A stretch of DNA of 28,753 bases from Saprospiraceae bacterium (lineage in GTDB: Bacteria > Bacteroidota > Bacteroidia > Chitinophagales > Saprospiraceae), in contig SLDF01000156.1 in the NCBI GenBank assembly GCA_007125435.1, positions 1 to 28,753 of the forward strand. Reading direction: 5' to 3'. Positions 7,840-16,146 of this stretch are shown piece after piece. Every line of letters starts with the position of its first letter. Position 1 is the stretch's first letter. The notes under the pieces were generated by a model, which worked only from the letters and a program-made list of their open reading frames with translations, searched no databases and was not told the origin of the DNA. Position numbers and translations under genes: made by a program.

Positions 7840-9564
7840 TTATTTTATAACTTGTATCTTAACATTATCAAAACCTTGTTTCGTAAATACTGTCATGATG
7901 TATTGCCCGGGATTTAATGAGGATATATTTAATTGTACCTGGCGCTCAGTCACTAATTCATGCACTAGCAACTTACCACTCATATCATAAACATCAACCC
8001 TTTCAAACTCTTGCTCTGACTCTAGAAATATAAGGTCTGAAGCCGGATTAGGATAGTATGACATTTCTATTTGTATGTGTTCAAGTGTAGACACTATGAA
8101 GTCAAAGTCTGCACTATATCTTGGCAATATTTGATAGCCATCCAAAAATGGAGGAGCCGTAGCAGAAAATTGTCCACCAATGCCGGTAATATTGAATGAC
8201 TCAGACGGTGCCTCATTAAATACTTCTGCATTTCGGGGGATACGCATTTCAAATTCATCTGATGCATTCGAAATTCTTACAGTAAACCCTCCGGGGCTGT
8301 TTGTCCAATCAGATGGATCTACGACAGAGACATTCTCAATAGTTACCAATCGGTTCTCTGTATTTTCACCAAGTTCTGTAACAACTAAAGGTGTCATAAG
8401 CTCATTGCCTTCAGATAACACTTCAAGACCAGATACATTCATCTGTAAAAGTCCTCTGAATTGCTCAACTGTACCTTCTACCCTGAGTTCATCACCTTCT
8501 GTCACGTTATACCCAAAATCATTTACTGGATTAAATAAACCTATGCCGTCACCATCTGTGTCAATCAATGTAAACTGTATGCCTGAGCCTTCAGGGCGGA
8601 TATTAATACCGTGAGCAATACCTATAATTGCACACTCGACACCAACTGAATCACCAACACCATCAGCATCAATACTTCTTAACGCACCAATGCTATAAAG
8701 CGGCAATTCAGGCTCTTCTTCACCCTCCACGATAATCATACCAACCATTTGAGCGGCATGAGGATCACATCTGTAAGTATATTCACCTGGTACAGAAAAA
8801 AGAAAATCATAAGTCCAGGCTTCAGATGATGGATTACCACTAGAAAATGAAACCGGATTATCAGGATAAATATCTCGGCTACCATTTACATTGTGATTTC
8901 CTCCAGTGTTTATCCACCTCACCGTTTCACCTTGCTGTATGGTAAGCACTTCAGGATCGAAGAAAAATGAACCTACTTCTATAATATGGTCAGGCTCTAC
9001 GCTACATTCTACAGAATTTTCCGCTCCTGGTGTACCAAAGAGTTCTCTTTCATTGATGATGACACCTAGTGGATTTTCAGATGGTCGCCAACTTTCTTTA
9101 TCGTTTGGATTTCCTGCGAAATTACATAGTTCTAAAGATGCCCCATTTCCGTCAGCTTCGGTGTACCATCCATTAGCTCCACTCTTATAATCGACACTAA
9201 TGACTGTATTGCCATCAGCATCAGCTACTTCAAGCAGCTCCCCTCCGTTAACCAAAGCTCTGGAAGTCCACTCAAAAACGGGGATATCATCGCCAAAAAC
9301 TGATCTAAATGCAGACTCTCTGACACATATTGTAATATAACTCTCAGCCGCTAGTACAAACTCAGGAAAAGTATAATTCAATCCTTCAGTGAATGTCCAC
9401 CCTGTCATATCTACAGGCTCATTTGAGTTATTGTAAAATTCAAGATACTCGAGTGTATCCATTCCCGGCTCCGGTGGATTATACATAATCTCAGTAATTA
9501 TAACTTGAGCAGAAGATAAATGAAAGGTGAATACGACTAAACACATGTAAAATATTGACCTCAT
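7840..9564 (-). CDS. Secreted lamin-tail / cupredoxin / OB-fold protein with T9SS sorting tail
   Basis: A 574-residue mosaic surface or secreted protein. Residues 1-19 are a signal peptide. About 20-180 is a lamin-tail domain (opening 'VIITEIMYNPPEPGMDTLEY', then 'DMTGWTFTEG'). About 190-280 is a plastocyanin-like cupredoxin with a complete type-1 copper ligand set: His224, then Cys266, His269 and Met273 in YRCDPHAAQM. About 285-490 is an OB-fold-type region ending in the usual 'GIGGQF ... GYQILPRY' pattern. About 500-574 is a type IX secretion tail (YYPNPASD; VDVYDMSGKLL; LNPGQYIM). This implies Sec export, then T9SS transport to the cell surface or medium. Copper binding suggests electron transfer or metal handling, but no enzyme domain is visible. 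It lies downstream of the TonB-receptor gene with a terminator between. Confidence 0.85.
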   Translation of the reverse strand: MRSIFYMCLVVFTFHLSSAQVIITEIMYNPPEPGMDTLEYLEFYNNSNEPVDMTGWTFTEGLNYTFPEFVLAAESYITICVRESAFRSVFGDDIPVFEWTSRALVNGGELLEVADADGNTVISVDYKSGANGWYTEADGNGASLELCNFAGNPNDKESWRPSENPLGVIINERELFGTPGAENSVECSVEPDHIIEVGSFFFDPEVLTIQQGETVRWINTGGNHNVNGSRDIYPDNPVSFSSGNPSSEAWTYDFLFSVPGEYTYRCDPHAAQMVGMIIVEGEEEPELPLYSIGALRSIDADGVGDSVGVECAIIGIAHGINIRPEGSGIQFTLIDTDGDGIGLFNPVNDFGYNVTEGDELRVEGTVEQFRGLLQMNVSGLEVLSEGNELMTPLVVTELGENTENRLVTIENVSVVDPSDWTNSPGGFTVRISNASDEFEMRIPRNAEVFNEAPSESFNITGIGGQFSATAPPFLDGYQILPRYSADFDFIVSTLEHIQIEMSYYPNPASDLIFLESEQEFERVDVYDMSGKLLVHELVTERQVQLNISSLNPGQYIMTVFTKQGFDNVKIQVIK

Positions 9565-9615
9565 AGTGTTGTTTTTATATTAGAAAATCAAGTCTTGTAA
9601 TTTCAGTAGATGTCA

Positions 9616-9660
9616 TAAAAATAAAAAGAGAAAGCCACATAACCATGACTTTCTCTTTTT
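9616..9660 (-). terminator. Intrinsic terminator of the TonB-dependent receptor gene
   Basis: Arms AAAAAGAGAAAG (9623-9634) and CTTTCTCTTTTT (9649-9660) form a 12-bp stem with a 14-nt loop. On the minus strand the T-rich stretch TTTTTATTTTT completes the terminator about 27 bp past the stop. It probably limits read-through into the gene at 9564. Confidence 0.8.
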
Positions 9661-9686
9661 AATATATATTAAATAACTATTTATCC

Positions 9687-12600
9687 CTATTCACTGAATA
9701 AAATTCTTACACCAACTTGCATTCTCCATGCGAAGCTCAATATTTGATTAGGTGCCGGGAATCTGTATGTGTCTGAAATAAGGTCTGACGTTCCTGGTCT
9801 TGTGGTCACTCTATACACAGGTACACCATCCGGGTCAATTCTTCTCAAGTTAAGTGGGTTATTTTGCCATGCAAATCTTGGCATACCCCAGTTTTTATTG
9901 AGTAAATTTCCAAGATTAAAGATATCAATTGACAACTGAAGCTTATTCTTGGCGTCTCCTGTAAAGTTAATATCCTGAAGTATCCTCAAGTCAAACCTAT
10001 TAACCCAAGGTGTTAAAGCACCATTACGCTCAGCGATTTGACCTCTGATTGTACTCAAGTAAGGATCTTGATCAATGTAAGCATCAAGTATTTCAGCTTG
10101 CATTTCAGTCGTAATAGTTTGATCTCCAAGTGCAAACTCCTCGAAGCGTAGTTCTGAAGCTTGATTAGGAACATAGATTAATCTATTAGAAGCATCGCCA
10201 AAGTTTCCGGCAAATGCATAGCTAAACCTGCCGCCATTAGATCCTTCGTAGAATAGACCAATAGTCGTATTCTTTGTTCTATATTCAACAGAAGCTATTA
10301 ATCTGTGAGGAATATCAAAACCTGCAAACGCTAATTCAGGGTCATTCCTATTTGACTGCACAGTTGCACTCCATAATGAAATGGCTTGAGATCCTCCGGC
10401 TGCATCAAGATCACGCGCTCTTGAGTGTGTATATGCAGCCATAACTGATAAGTTTGTACCAAATTGTTTTGACAATTGAACAGTTGCGGCATAGTAGTCC
10501 GCTCTTCTATTTGCATTGGTTAATAAGAATACATTTCTAAAGTCAGGGTCATTTGAATAACCTGGCAAATCATCAATATCCGTCCAGAAAGGTCTCTGAT
10601 CCGGTCCTGAAGTAATCCCATCAGGGTCTCTCAAGACAGGGTTATATGCAACAGGAGTAGAAACGTCCAGATTGTACATAAAGTCAAATGTTGCAGTGAT
10701 ACCATAAGGTAATAAGTAATCAGCACCAATGTTGGTTCTCCAAACTTGAGGGAGCCTGAAACCCGGATCAGTTAAATTGACTTCGTTTGAAAGTGTCTGA
10801 GAAGGATCTTCAGGATTATGAGCTGTCACGTCCGGATCAAAGTTGATCCCTGCCTCTACAACTTCATCTCCTTCAAACCCAATACCACCTCTCACAACAC
10901 CAGAGCCATTAACCTGATTAGATAACCATACAAATGGAATTCTTCCTGAGAATATACCTGTACCGCCTCTTAGCTGGAATGTTCTGTCACCAAACACATC
11001 ATAATTAAATCCAACTCTTGGAGACCAAAGCGGATTCACAGTAGGAAATGCGCTAACATCTGGTGTAAATTCTTCACCGTTAATGTTAGTAAACCTCTTA
11101 TCTAGGTCATCCAATAGTTGGTTATTTGGTAAATCTATCGGATAGAATGGTAAGTCAACTCTTAATCCGGCAGTGAATCTGAACTGTGGTGTCAAGTCAA
11201 TTTCATCCTGAAGATAAAGTCCTAACTGGCCGAATCTGGTTCTATCAGTAGGAGGCGTATTAGAACCATCCAATGCGAAACTTTTTGCAAAGGCATCTGG
11301 AAACACGTTAGGGTTCTGATTGATTACTGCCTCTACAAAATTATCATAACCAATGAATCTATAAAACCCATTAAATACTGGGTTAAATGCATTGTCAAAT
11401 GTCATGTACTCGAAGTTCACACCTGCGGTAATTGTATGTCTCCCTGCGTATATAGTAGTATTATTTGTAACGTTAAATACGTTATTTTCCAATAAGTTTC
11501 CAACTGAAAACAACTCATTACCCATTGTCATGTAATACAACAAGTTCCCTCCAGCATCCGGCTCCAAAACTTCAATAAATGGGAAGTCTTGTCCTCCCGG
11601 AATACCTCTTCTCGGATCCGCAATTGAGGTATAACCAATGTTAAACTGGTTAGAAATATTGTTGCCAAAGACTGAGTTAAGCTCACCAACAACAGACTGA
11701 ACTAATCGATCATTTGTATAGTTATTATTTCTAAAGTTAATATTTTCTATACCTTGTCTTGACGTGTTTCTAAATCTTGTAGATATAAAGCGAATAGAGT
11801 TTCCATTCGTAGGAACATCTGAAAATGAGTTGAATCTGTTATATCTTACAAAAAACTTGTGATTTCTACTGATGTTGTAATCCAATCTAATATTTAGCCT
11901 TTGCTGCTCAGAGGCGAAAGGGTAACCATCAGGTGCTCCCGTGTCATATCCATAAAGTTCTTGAAGTGAATTTCTTACGAAGTTCGCTTCTGATAAAGGC
12001 ACTCTTGATATTGTAAGACCATCAGGTGTTTCACCTTCTCTTGCCGCTCGTTTTACAAATGAAGGTCTTGACTCTGACTCTTGCTCGTAACTTACAAAAA
12101 AGAATAACTTGTCTTTAATAATTGGCCCACCTAAGCGAACACCCCAAATGGTATTCTGCGATGTATCCTTATCTACAGAAAAAGTACCTGCTCTATTACC
12201 AATCATTTGGTCGTTTCTAAGGAAACCATAAACAGATCCTTCAAATTTATTACTTCCAGATCTGGTAACTGCATTAACAGAAGCACCTGTAAATGTACCA
12301 AACCTGACATCATAAGGAGCCAGGTTAACACTTACTGCCTCAACAGCATCAAGTGATATTGGATTACCACCTGCAAACTGGCTAGTTCCAAGACCGAAGT
12401 TGTTGTTATAGATGTTTCCATCTATCGTGTAGTTGTTGAATCTGCTATTTGTTCCTGCAAAAGCATTACCATTTGACTGAGGAGTAAGTCTTGTAAAATC
12501 ATTTATACTTCTTGTAATGGTAGGTAGTGAATTGATAGATTCATCGTTAAGGTTTGTAGATGCACCTGTACGTTTTGAGTTAAACACACCATCCTGCTTA

Positions 12601-12965
12601 CCGGAAATAACAATTTCATCCAAAGTCATTCCTGTTTCAACCAAAACCAGGTTAACGTTTGCTCCTGACCCTAGAGTCAAATATACATTCTCAACCTCTT
12701 CTGGTTCATATCCAACGTAAGTTACCATAACTTTGTACGGGCCACCTACCCGCATGTTAACCATGTTGAACACGCCATCCAAATTAGTCACTGCACCATA
12801 CTCAGATCCTGTAGGTGTATGTACAGCGACAACGTTTGCTCCTATAAGAGCTTCGCCTGTGTTAGATACTACTGTACCTGTGAGTGAACTGGTTGTAATC
12901 TGTGCTTGCAGATTAAAAGCCAATCCAAGTAAACATGTGATTGCTAGTAAAATTCTACTTTTCAT
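9687..12965 (-). CDS. Oar-like TonB-dependent outer-membrane receptor
   Basis: A 1092-residue outer-membrane protein. Residues 1-21 are a signal peptide. About 26-110 is a carboxypeptidase-regulatory-like beta-sandwich ('LTGTVVSNTGEALIGANVVA'). About 125-245 is the plug ('LDEIVISGK', 'FNNYTIDGNIYNNNFGLGTS', 'FGTFTGASVNAVTRSGSNKF'). The remainder is a large 22-stranded-type barrel with many aromatic/Asn-rich strands, ending VGVRILFSE. The wording of the plug and the 'NYTIDG'/'VNAVTRSGSN' motifs fit the Oar-like class rather than SusC, and no SusD-like gene is adjacent. Such receptors take up unknown ligands or support secretion and adhesion. It forms a single-gene transcript with its own terminator. 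Confidence 0.87.
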   Translation of the reverse strand: MKSRILLAITCLLGLAFNLQAQITTSSLTGTVVSNTGEALIGANVVAVHTPTGSEYGAVTNLDGVFNMVNMRVGGPYKVMVTYVGYEPEEVENVYLTLGSGANVNLVLVETGMTLDEIVISGKQDGVFNSKRTGASTNLNDESINSLPTITRSINDFTRLTPQSNGNAFAGTNSRFNNYTIDGNIYNNNFGLGTSQFAGGNPISLDAVEAVSVNLAPYDVRFGTFTGASVNAVTRSGSNKFEGSVYGFLRNDQMIGNRAGTFSVDKDTSQNTIWGVRLGGPIIKDKLFFFVSYEQESESRPSFVKRAAREGETPDGLTISRVPLSEANFVRNSLQELYGYDTGAPDGYPFASEQQRLNIRLDYNISRNHKFFVRYNRFNSFSDVPTNGNSIRFISTRFRNTSRQGIENINFRNNNYTNDRLVQSVVGELNSVFGNNISNQFNIGYTSIADPRRGIPGGQDFPFIEVLEPDAGGNLLYYMTMGNELFSVGNLLENNVFNVTNNTTIYAGRHTITAGVNFEYMTFDNAFNPVFNGFYRFIGYDNFVEAVINQNPNVFPDAFAKSFALDGSNTPPTDRTRFGQLGLYLQDEIDLTPQFRFTAGLRVDLPFYPIDLPNNQLLDDLDKRFTNINGEEFTPDVSAFPTVNPLWSPRVGFNYDVFGDRTFQLRGGTGIFSGRIPFVWLSNQVNGSGVVRGGIGFEGDEVVEAGINFDPDVTAHNPEDPSQTLSNEVNLTDPGFRLPQVWRTNIGADYLLPYGITATFDFMYNLDVSTPVAYNPVLRDPDGITSGPDQRPFWTDIDDLPGYSNDPDFRNVFLLTNANRRADYYAATVQLSKQFGTNLSVMAAYTHSRARDLDAAGGSQAISLWSATVQSNRNDPELAFAGFDIPHRLIASVEYRTKNTTIGLFYEGSNGGRFSYAFAGNFGDASNRLIYVPNQASELRFEEFALGDQTITTEMQAEILDAYIDQDPYLSTIRGQIAERNGALTPWVNRFDLRILQDINFTGDAKNKLQLSIDIFNLGNLLNKNWGMPRFAWQNNPLNLRRIDPDGVPVYRVTTRPGTSDLISDTYRFPAPNQILSFAWRMQVGVRILFSE

Positions 12966-13151
12966 ACTTAGATAATTTAATTTGATGCAAATATTATAAT
13001 TCTACGACTTTAACATATCGACTTAAATATTAACATAATATTAAATCTCTCTGTCCAGTACAACCACATTCTTATTTAACATATATGTTAATCTACATTG
13101 CAAAGATAACTATTGATCAACTTGATATAAGTACTCCAATAAAATTATTGT

Positions 13152-13568
13152 CTAAATATTTGATAAAAAGTCGTCTGGTATATGAGATAACTTTAGGCTA
13201 GAATAATCGTAGAATAGAAGGTTGGTAAAAGCAACTGCAACTTCTTCATCTTCAGCTGACAATCTGTAAAACAGAGTAAACCCATAACGGTATGTTTGAG
13301 CAACTGATAAATTAATAGTAAGGTCTTGTCCGTACTTCACTTCTTTTTTGTAGTCAACAGCTAGATCTTTCTGAATCAAGCCCAATCCATCTATATCTAA
13401 CTCAGATTTGTATCCTATAGAATTAAGCCACCTGACTCTTGCTTCATGAATAATACTCACAAAGCGGTCATTCCCAACATGACCACCGTAATTGATATCA
13501 GAAACTCTGACGGTCATAGTCGTTGAAAACATGACTTCACCTTCAAACTTAAGCTTTATTTTGTGCAT
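13152..13568 (-). CDS. Hotdog-fold acyl-CoA thioesterase family protein
   Basis: A 138-residue single hotdog domain. The segment RVSDINYGGHVGNDRFVSIIHEAR (from residue 21) aligns with the 4HBT pattern in which an acidic residue, GHV and a later ExAR are conserved: Asp24, His30 and Glu42 are candidate catalytic or binding residues. It likely hydrolyses an acyl-CoA or acyl-ACP thioester in the cytoplasm; the substrate cannot be told. It starts 39 bp after the signal-peptidase stop on the same strand, so it is probably co-transcribed with lepB. Confidence 0.8.
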   Translation of the reverse strand: MHKIKLKFEGEVMFSTTMTVRVSDINYGGHVGNDRFVSIIHEARVRWLNSIGYKSELDIDGLGLIQKDLAVDYKKEVKYGQDLTINLSVAQTYRYGFTLFYRLSAEDEEVAVAFTNLLFYDYSSLKLSHIPDDFLSNI

Positions 13569-13607
13569 ATGGATTGGAATAAATGAGTGCCAGAAAATAC
13601 GGATACA

Positions 13608-15194
13608 CTACATTTTATTTGCATTTGTAAACATTCTATTCCATCTGAGTCCATTTCTTATACTCCCTTGCTTAGTAGATAACCAGATAAAGAGTGGTTT
13701 TCCAACTATGTGATCTGATGGTACAAATCCCCATACACGACTATCTTCAGAATTGTGGCGGTTATCTCCCATCATCCAATAGTAGTCTAGATCAAATGTG
13801 TACTCTGTCACTACTTCTCCATCAATATAAACTTTACCTTGCTTGACTTCAAGCTTATGCCCCTCATATACACCAATGACACGTCTATATAGCGCGATGT
13901 TTTTGGGACCAATTTTAACTGTTTCCCCTTTAGCTGGAATGTAAATTGGGCCGAAATTATCCACATTCCAATCCTTACCATATTCAGCATCATTAGGAAA
14001 ATAGGCACCGGGACTAGCTTCTCCCCTATCTACTTTCTCGATAACAACCTCTGGAAAAAGCTTTACTATCTCTTCAACTTGAGCATGATCGAGATTAAAT
14101 AAATTTTGCTCAAAACCATTGTAGACGTCATAAAGTGACACACCTAGATTTGCCAGTTTTTGGTAATCTAATGTCTTATTGGGATCCCTCAAGATATAGG
14201 TAAACTGAAGATTACTCGGATTTTCAACTTCTTTACCATTGATGTACACCTGCCCCGATCTTATCTCCAGGGTATCTCCAGGAAGGCCAATGCATCTCTT
14301 GATATAATGATCCTTCTTATCAATAGGTCTGGTTTTTAATGAAATGCCCATTTGGGCAGCAGCTCTAGCCAAATTAGGATTATTTCTGGCATCTTGAGCA
14401 CTGTAACTACGATCAGGAAATACATAGACACTATCACCCGCAGGATAGTTAAAAACTACCGGGTCATTGTGTTTAATATCTTGAAATTTAAAAATCCTCC
14501 AATAGGGCAAACTTGGTTTCTTCAAATAGCTTTCGCTGTTTACCCATGGTATGGTATTGTGCAGTAATGGAATTTGCAAAACAGTCATCGGCGTCCTGAT
14601 TCCATAATGGGCTTTGCTGACAAAGAGATGATCACCTACTAGCAATGAACCCTCCATGGAAGATGTAGGTATCATGTAGGCTTCAATCAAAAACATTCTT
14701 ATGAATGCCGCTGCAAATACAGCAAAAACTACAGATTCTATCCATTCCCTACCACCACTCTTGTGAAATGGTGATCGTCCAAGCTTGGCTAACGCTTTTT
14801 TATCATTTTTCTTTCTGGCTTCTTGTAGGTTTTTCTTGAATTCCTTTTCTCGCGGAACAATAGGCCCTTCATACTTAGCATTGTCGTCCTTTGAAATTTT
14901 GTAAAAAGACAATGGCGCATAGATGACTGCGAGGGCACTATCACCCAAACTCATCTTACCAAATGACCTTACCATGTCAACGGCCATGCCAACGAAAATG
15001 AATATGTTTACTACAGGTATTAATAGCAGAGCCGCCCACCACTTAGGTTGACCTATAACCTCACACCATCTAATAAAATTCACTCCCGGAATATACGCAT
15101 CTGACGGCTTCGATGCACCAGCCTTTTTGAATAAGGGGTATAGAGTTAAACTCATTAAGACGTACGAGACAACAAGAAAGATTAATACACTCAC
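13608..15194 (-). CDS. lepB: Signal peptidase I, long Bacteroidota form
   Basis: A 528-residue leader peptidase that cleaves signal peptides on the outer face of the inner membrane. The catalytic serine is Ser179 in IPTSSMEGSL and the catalytic lysine is Lys299 in YIKRCIGLPGD; the C-terminal box MGDNRHNSEDSRVWGFVP is at 475-492. The N-terminus (1-105) adds hydrophobic segments of a DUF5684-like domain before the anchor helix at about 152-172. About 100 residues are inserted between the lysine box and the C-terminal box, as usual in this phylum, which explains the large size. The start seems to be GTG at 15194, since an in-frame stop lies just upstream with no ATG. A strong -7 box precedes it. 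Confidence 0.93.
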   Translation of the reverse strand: MSVLIFLVVSYVLMSLTLYPLFKKAGASKPSDAYIPGVNFIRWCEVIGQPKWWAALLLIPVVNIFIFVGMAVDMVRSFGKMSLGDSALAVIYAPLSFYKISKDDNAKYEGPIVPREKEFKKNLQEARKKNDKKALAKLGRSPFHKSGGREWIESVVFAVFAAAFIRMFLIEAYMIPTSSMEGSLLVGDHLFVSKAHYGIRTPMTVLQIPLLHNTIPWVNSESYLKKPSLPYWRIFKFQDIKHNDPVVFNYPAGDSVYVFPDRSYSAQDARNNPNLARAAAQMGISLKTRPIDKKDHYIKRCIGLPGDTLEIRSGQVYINGKEVENPSNLQFTYILRDPNKTLDYQKLANLGVSLYDVYNGFEQNLFNLDHAQVEEIVKLFPEVVIEKVDRGEASPGAYFPNDAEYGKDWNVDNFGPIYIPAKGETVKIGPKNIALYRRVIGVYEGHKLEVKQGKVYIDGEVVTEYTFDLDYYWMMGDNRHNSEDSRVWGFVPSDHIVGKPLFIWLSTKQGSIRNGLRWNRMFTNANKM

Positions 15195-15220
15195 TGACTT
15201 TGGATTTAATTAGTTGACCA

Positions 15221-15228
15221 CAAATATA
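15221..15228 (-). promoter_or_regulatory. -7 promoter element for lepB
   Basis: TATATTTG on the minus strand, 26 bp upstream of the GTG start. It is the same 8-mer seen before fbpA, the 22331 acyltransferase and the MATE gene. A weak -33 candidate (TTTC) lies near 15247. Confidence 0.45.
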
Positions 15229-15310
15229 GACCAACCTGTCTATTTCCGAAAGTCATTTATGATAATGTTATACGCACAGATATGATTTATCGACAAATAT
15301 GGCATAAAGT

Positions 15311-15784
15311 TTATTCATCATCTATTTGTATGGGTTTGTCCTGATCTAGGATTTCCCAGGTATGATCAGCTAAAAGCTTGGTGGTAGCGATATAAAAATA
15401 AGGCTTCTTGCGCCCCCACTCGTCGGGCTTGATCATAGAAAGCACATACTCACCCGATGTATTCTCGTACAAATAATAGGTATGACCAATCAAAGGCTCA
15501 AAAGACATTCTCGCTTTATAAATTTTCTCAGATATTTTTGCTCTATCTTTGATGTGCTGCGCTTGCCTGGCTAATAGATCAATTTGCTGTTTTAATTGAG
15601 CCAATTGCATATCTGTCTGATCATACATAGCTGATAACGCTCGCCCTTTCACCTTACCTGCATCAACTGGCTTGATAAGTGCGGACCCACTATGGTGACC
15701 GTATTCCAAGAGTCCCGGTTTATCTGTGATTTTATCTTTATCTATAGGATTAATGAAGTCTTCTTTCTGTTGCTCTTTGCTCAT
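15311..15784 (-). CDS. DUF2452 family protein
   Basis: A 157-residue protein with the DUF2452 pattern 'FINPIDKDKITDKPGLLEYGHHSGSALIKP', then a helical, Gln-rich probable coiled coil (about 48-80, 'QLAQLKQQIDLLARQAQHIKDRA') and a C-terminal region with 'HTYYLYENTSGEYVLSMIKPDEWG'. The family is conserved in Bacteroidota and has no known function. There is no signal peptide or membrane segment, so it is probably cytoplasmic. The frame extends to a TTG at 15802, but the ATG at 15784 gives the typical family N-terminus (MSKEQQ...) and is preferred. It precedes lepB by 116 bp on the same strand. Confidence 0.82.
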   Translation of the reverse strand: MSKEQQKEDFINPIDKDKITDKPGLLEYGHHSGSALIKPVDAGKVKGRALSAMYDQTDMQLAQLKQQIDLLARQAQHIKDRAKISEKIYKARMSFEPLIGHTYYLYENTSGEYVLSMIKPDEWGRKKPYFYIATTKLLADHTWEILDQDKPIQIDDE

Positions 15785-15882
15785 AAAATGATTAACAATC
15801 AAATCGCATTATGAGTTGCAAGTCATAATAGTAATCAATTTTATAAGTATAAACAGGTAATTTTTTTCTCTGTACTAGACTT

Positions 15883-16041
15883 GCATCAGCGCTGCGTAGT
15901 GGGTGGCGTAGAGAAGCGGAGCCAGACTCGATGTAGCAACTGCTAAATCGAGGCCGAGCGAACAGCGAGCCCCGAAGCATAGCGACCGAATATCCACTCC
16001 TCCACAAAGCTTTGAGGAGGAGTGGATATTCGGTGATGCCC
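15883..16041 (-). repeat. Structured intergenic repeat, copy B (reverse orientation)
   Basis: Read on the minus strand: GGGCATCACC, a 50-bp palindrome (slot 1), GGTCGCTATGCTTCGGGGCTC, GCTGTTCGCTCGG, a second hairpin with arms CTCGAT/ATCGAG (15927-15932 with 15947-15952, slot 2), GTCTGGCTCC, CGCCACCCACTACGC, GCTGATGCA. The blocks match copies A and C in the same order. It occupies most of the gap between the DUF2452 gene and the terminator of the large lipoprotein gene. Confidence 0.78.
15985..16034. repeat. 50-bp nearly perfect palindrome inside repeat copy B
   Basis: The left arm CCGAATATCCACTCCTCC (15986-16003) and right arm at 16016-16033 are exact reverse complements. The pairing extends one more base outward (15985 with 16034). 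The centre CAAAGCTTTG is itself palindromic; only the bases at 16004 and 16015 do not pair. Copies A and C have different, shorter sequences at this spot. Confidence 0.95.
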
Positions 16042-16045
16042 TAAG

Positions 16046-16094
16046 TAAAAAATCAAAGTGCATCCACCAAAAACAAGATCGGCAGATGCACTTT
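16046..16094 (-). terminator. Intrinsic terminator of the large lipoprotein gene
   Basis: Stem AAAGTGCATC (16055-16064) / GATGCACTTT (16085-16094), 20-nt loop. Read leftward it is followed by GATTTTTTAC. It lies 52 bp past the stop codon at 16147. Confidence 0.75.
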
Positions 16095-16146
16095 TTACAG
16101 ATTTGGGCGTTGTGCGTTTTGAATTATATTATTGAGTGAATGCCAT

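Noticed and set aside
10331..10516. Short minus-strand frame inside the TonB-dependent receptor gene
   Set aside because: Fully contained in a much longer, well-supported gene in another frame; no domain or signal.
9687..12965. SusC-type glycan-uptake receptor
   Set aside because: No SusD-like gene is adjacent and the plug motifs fit the Oar-like class better.
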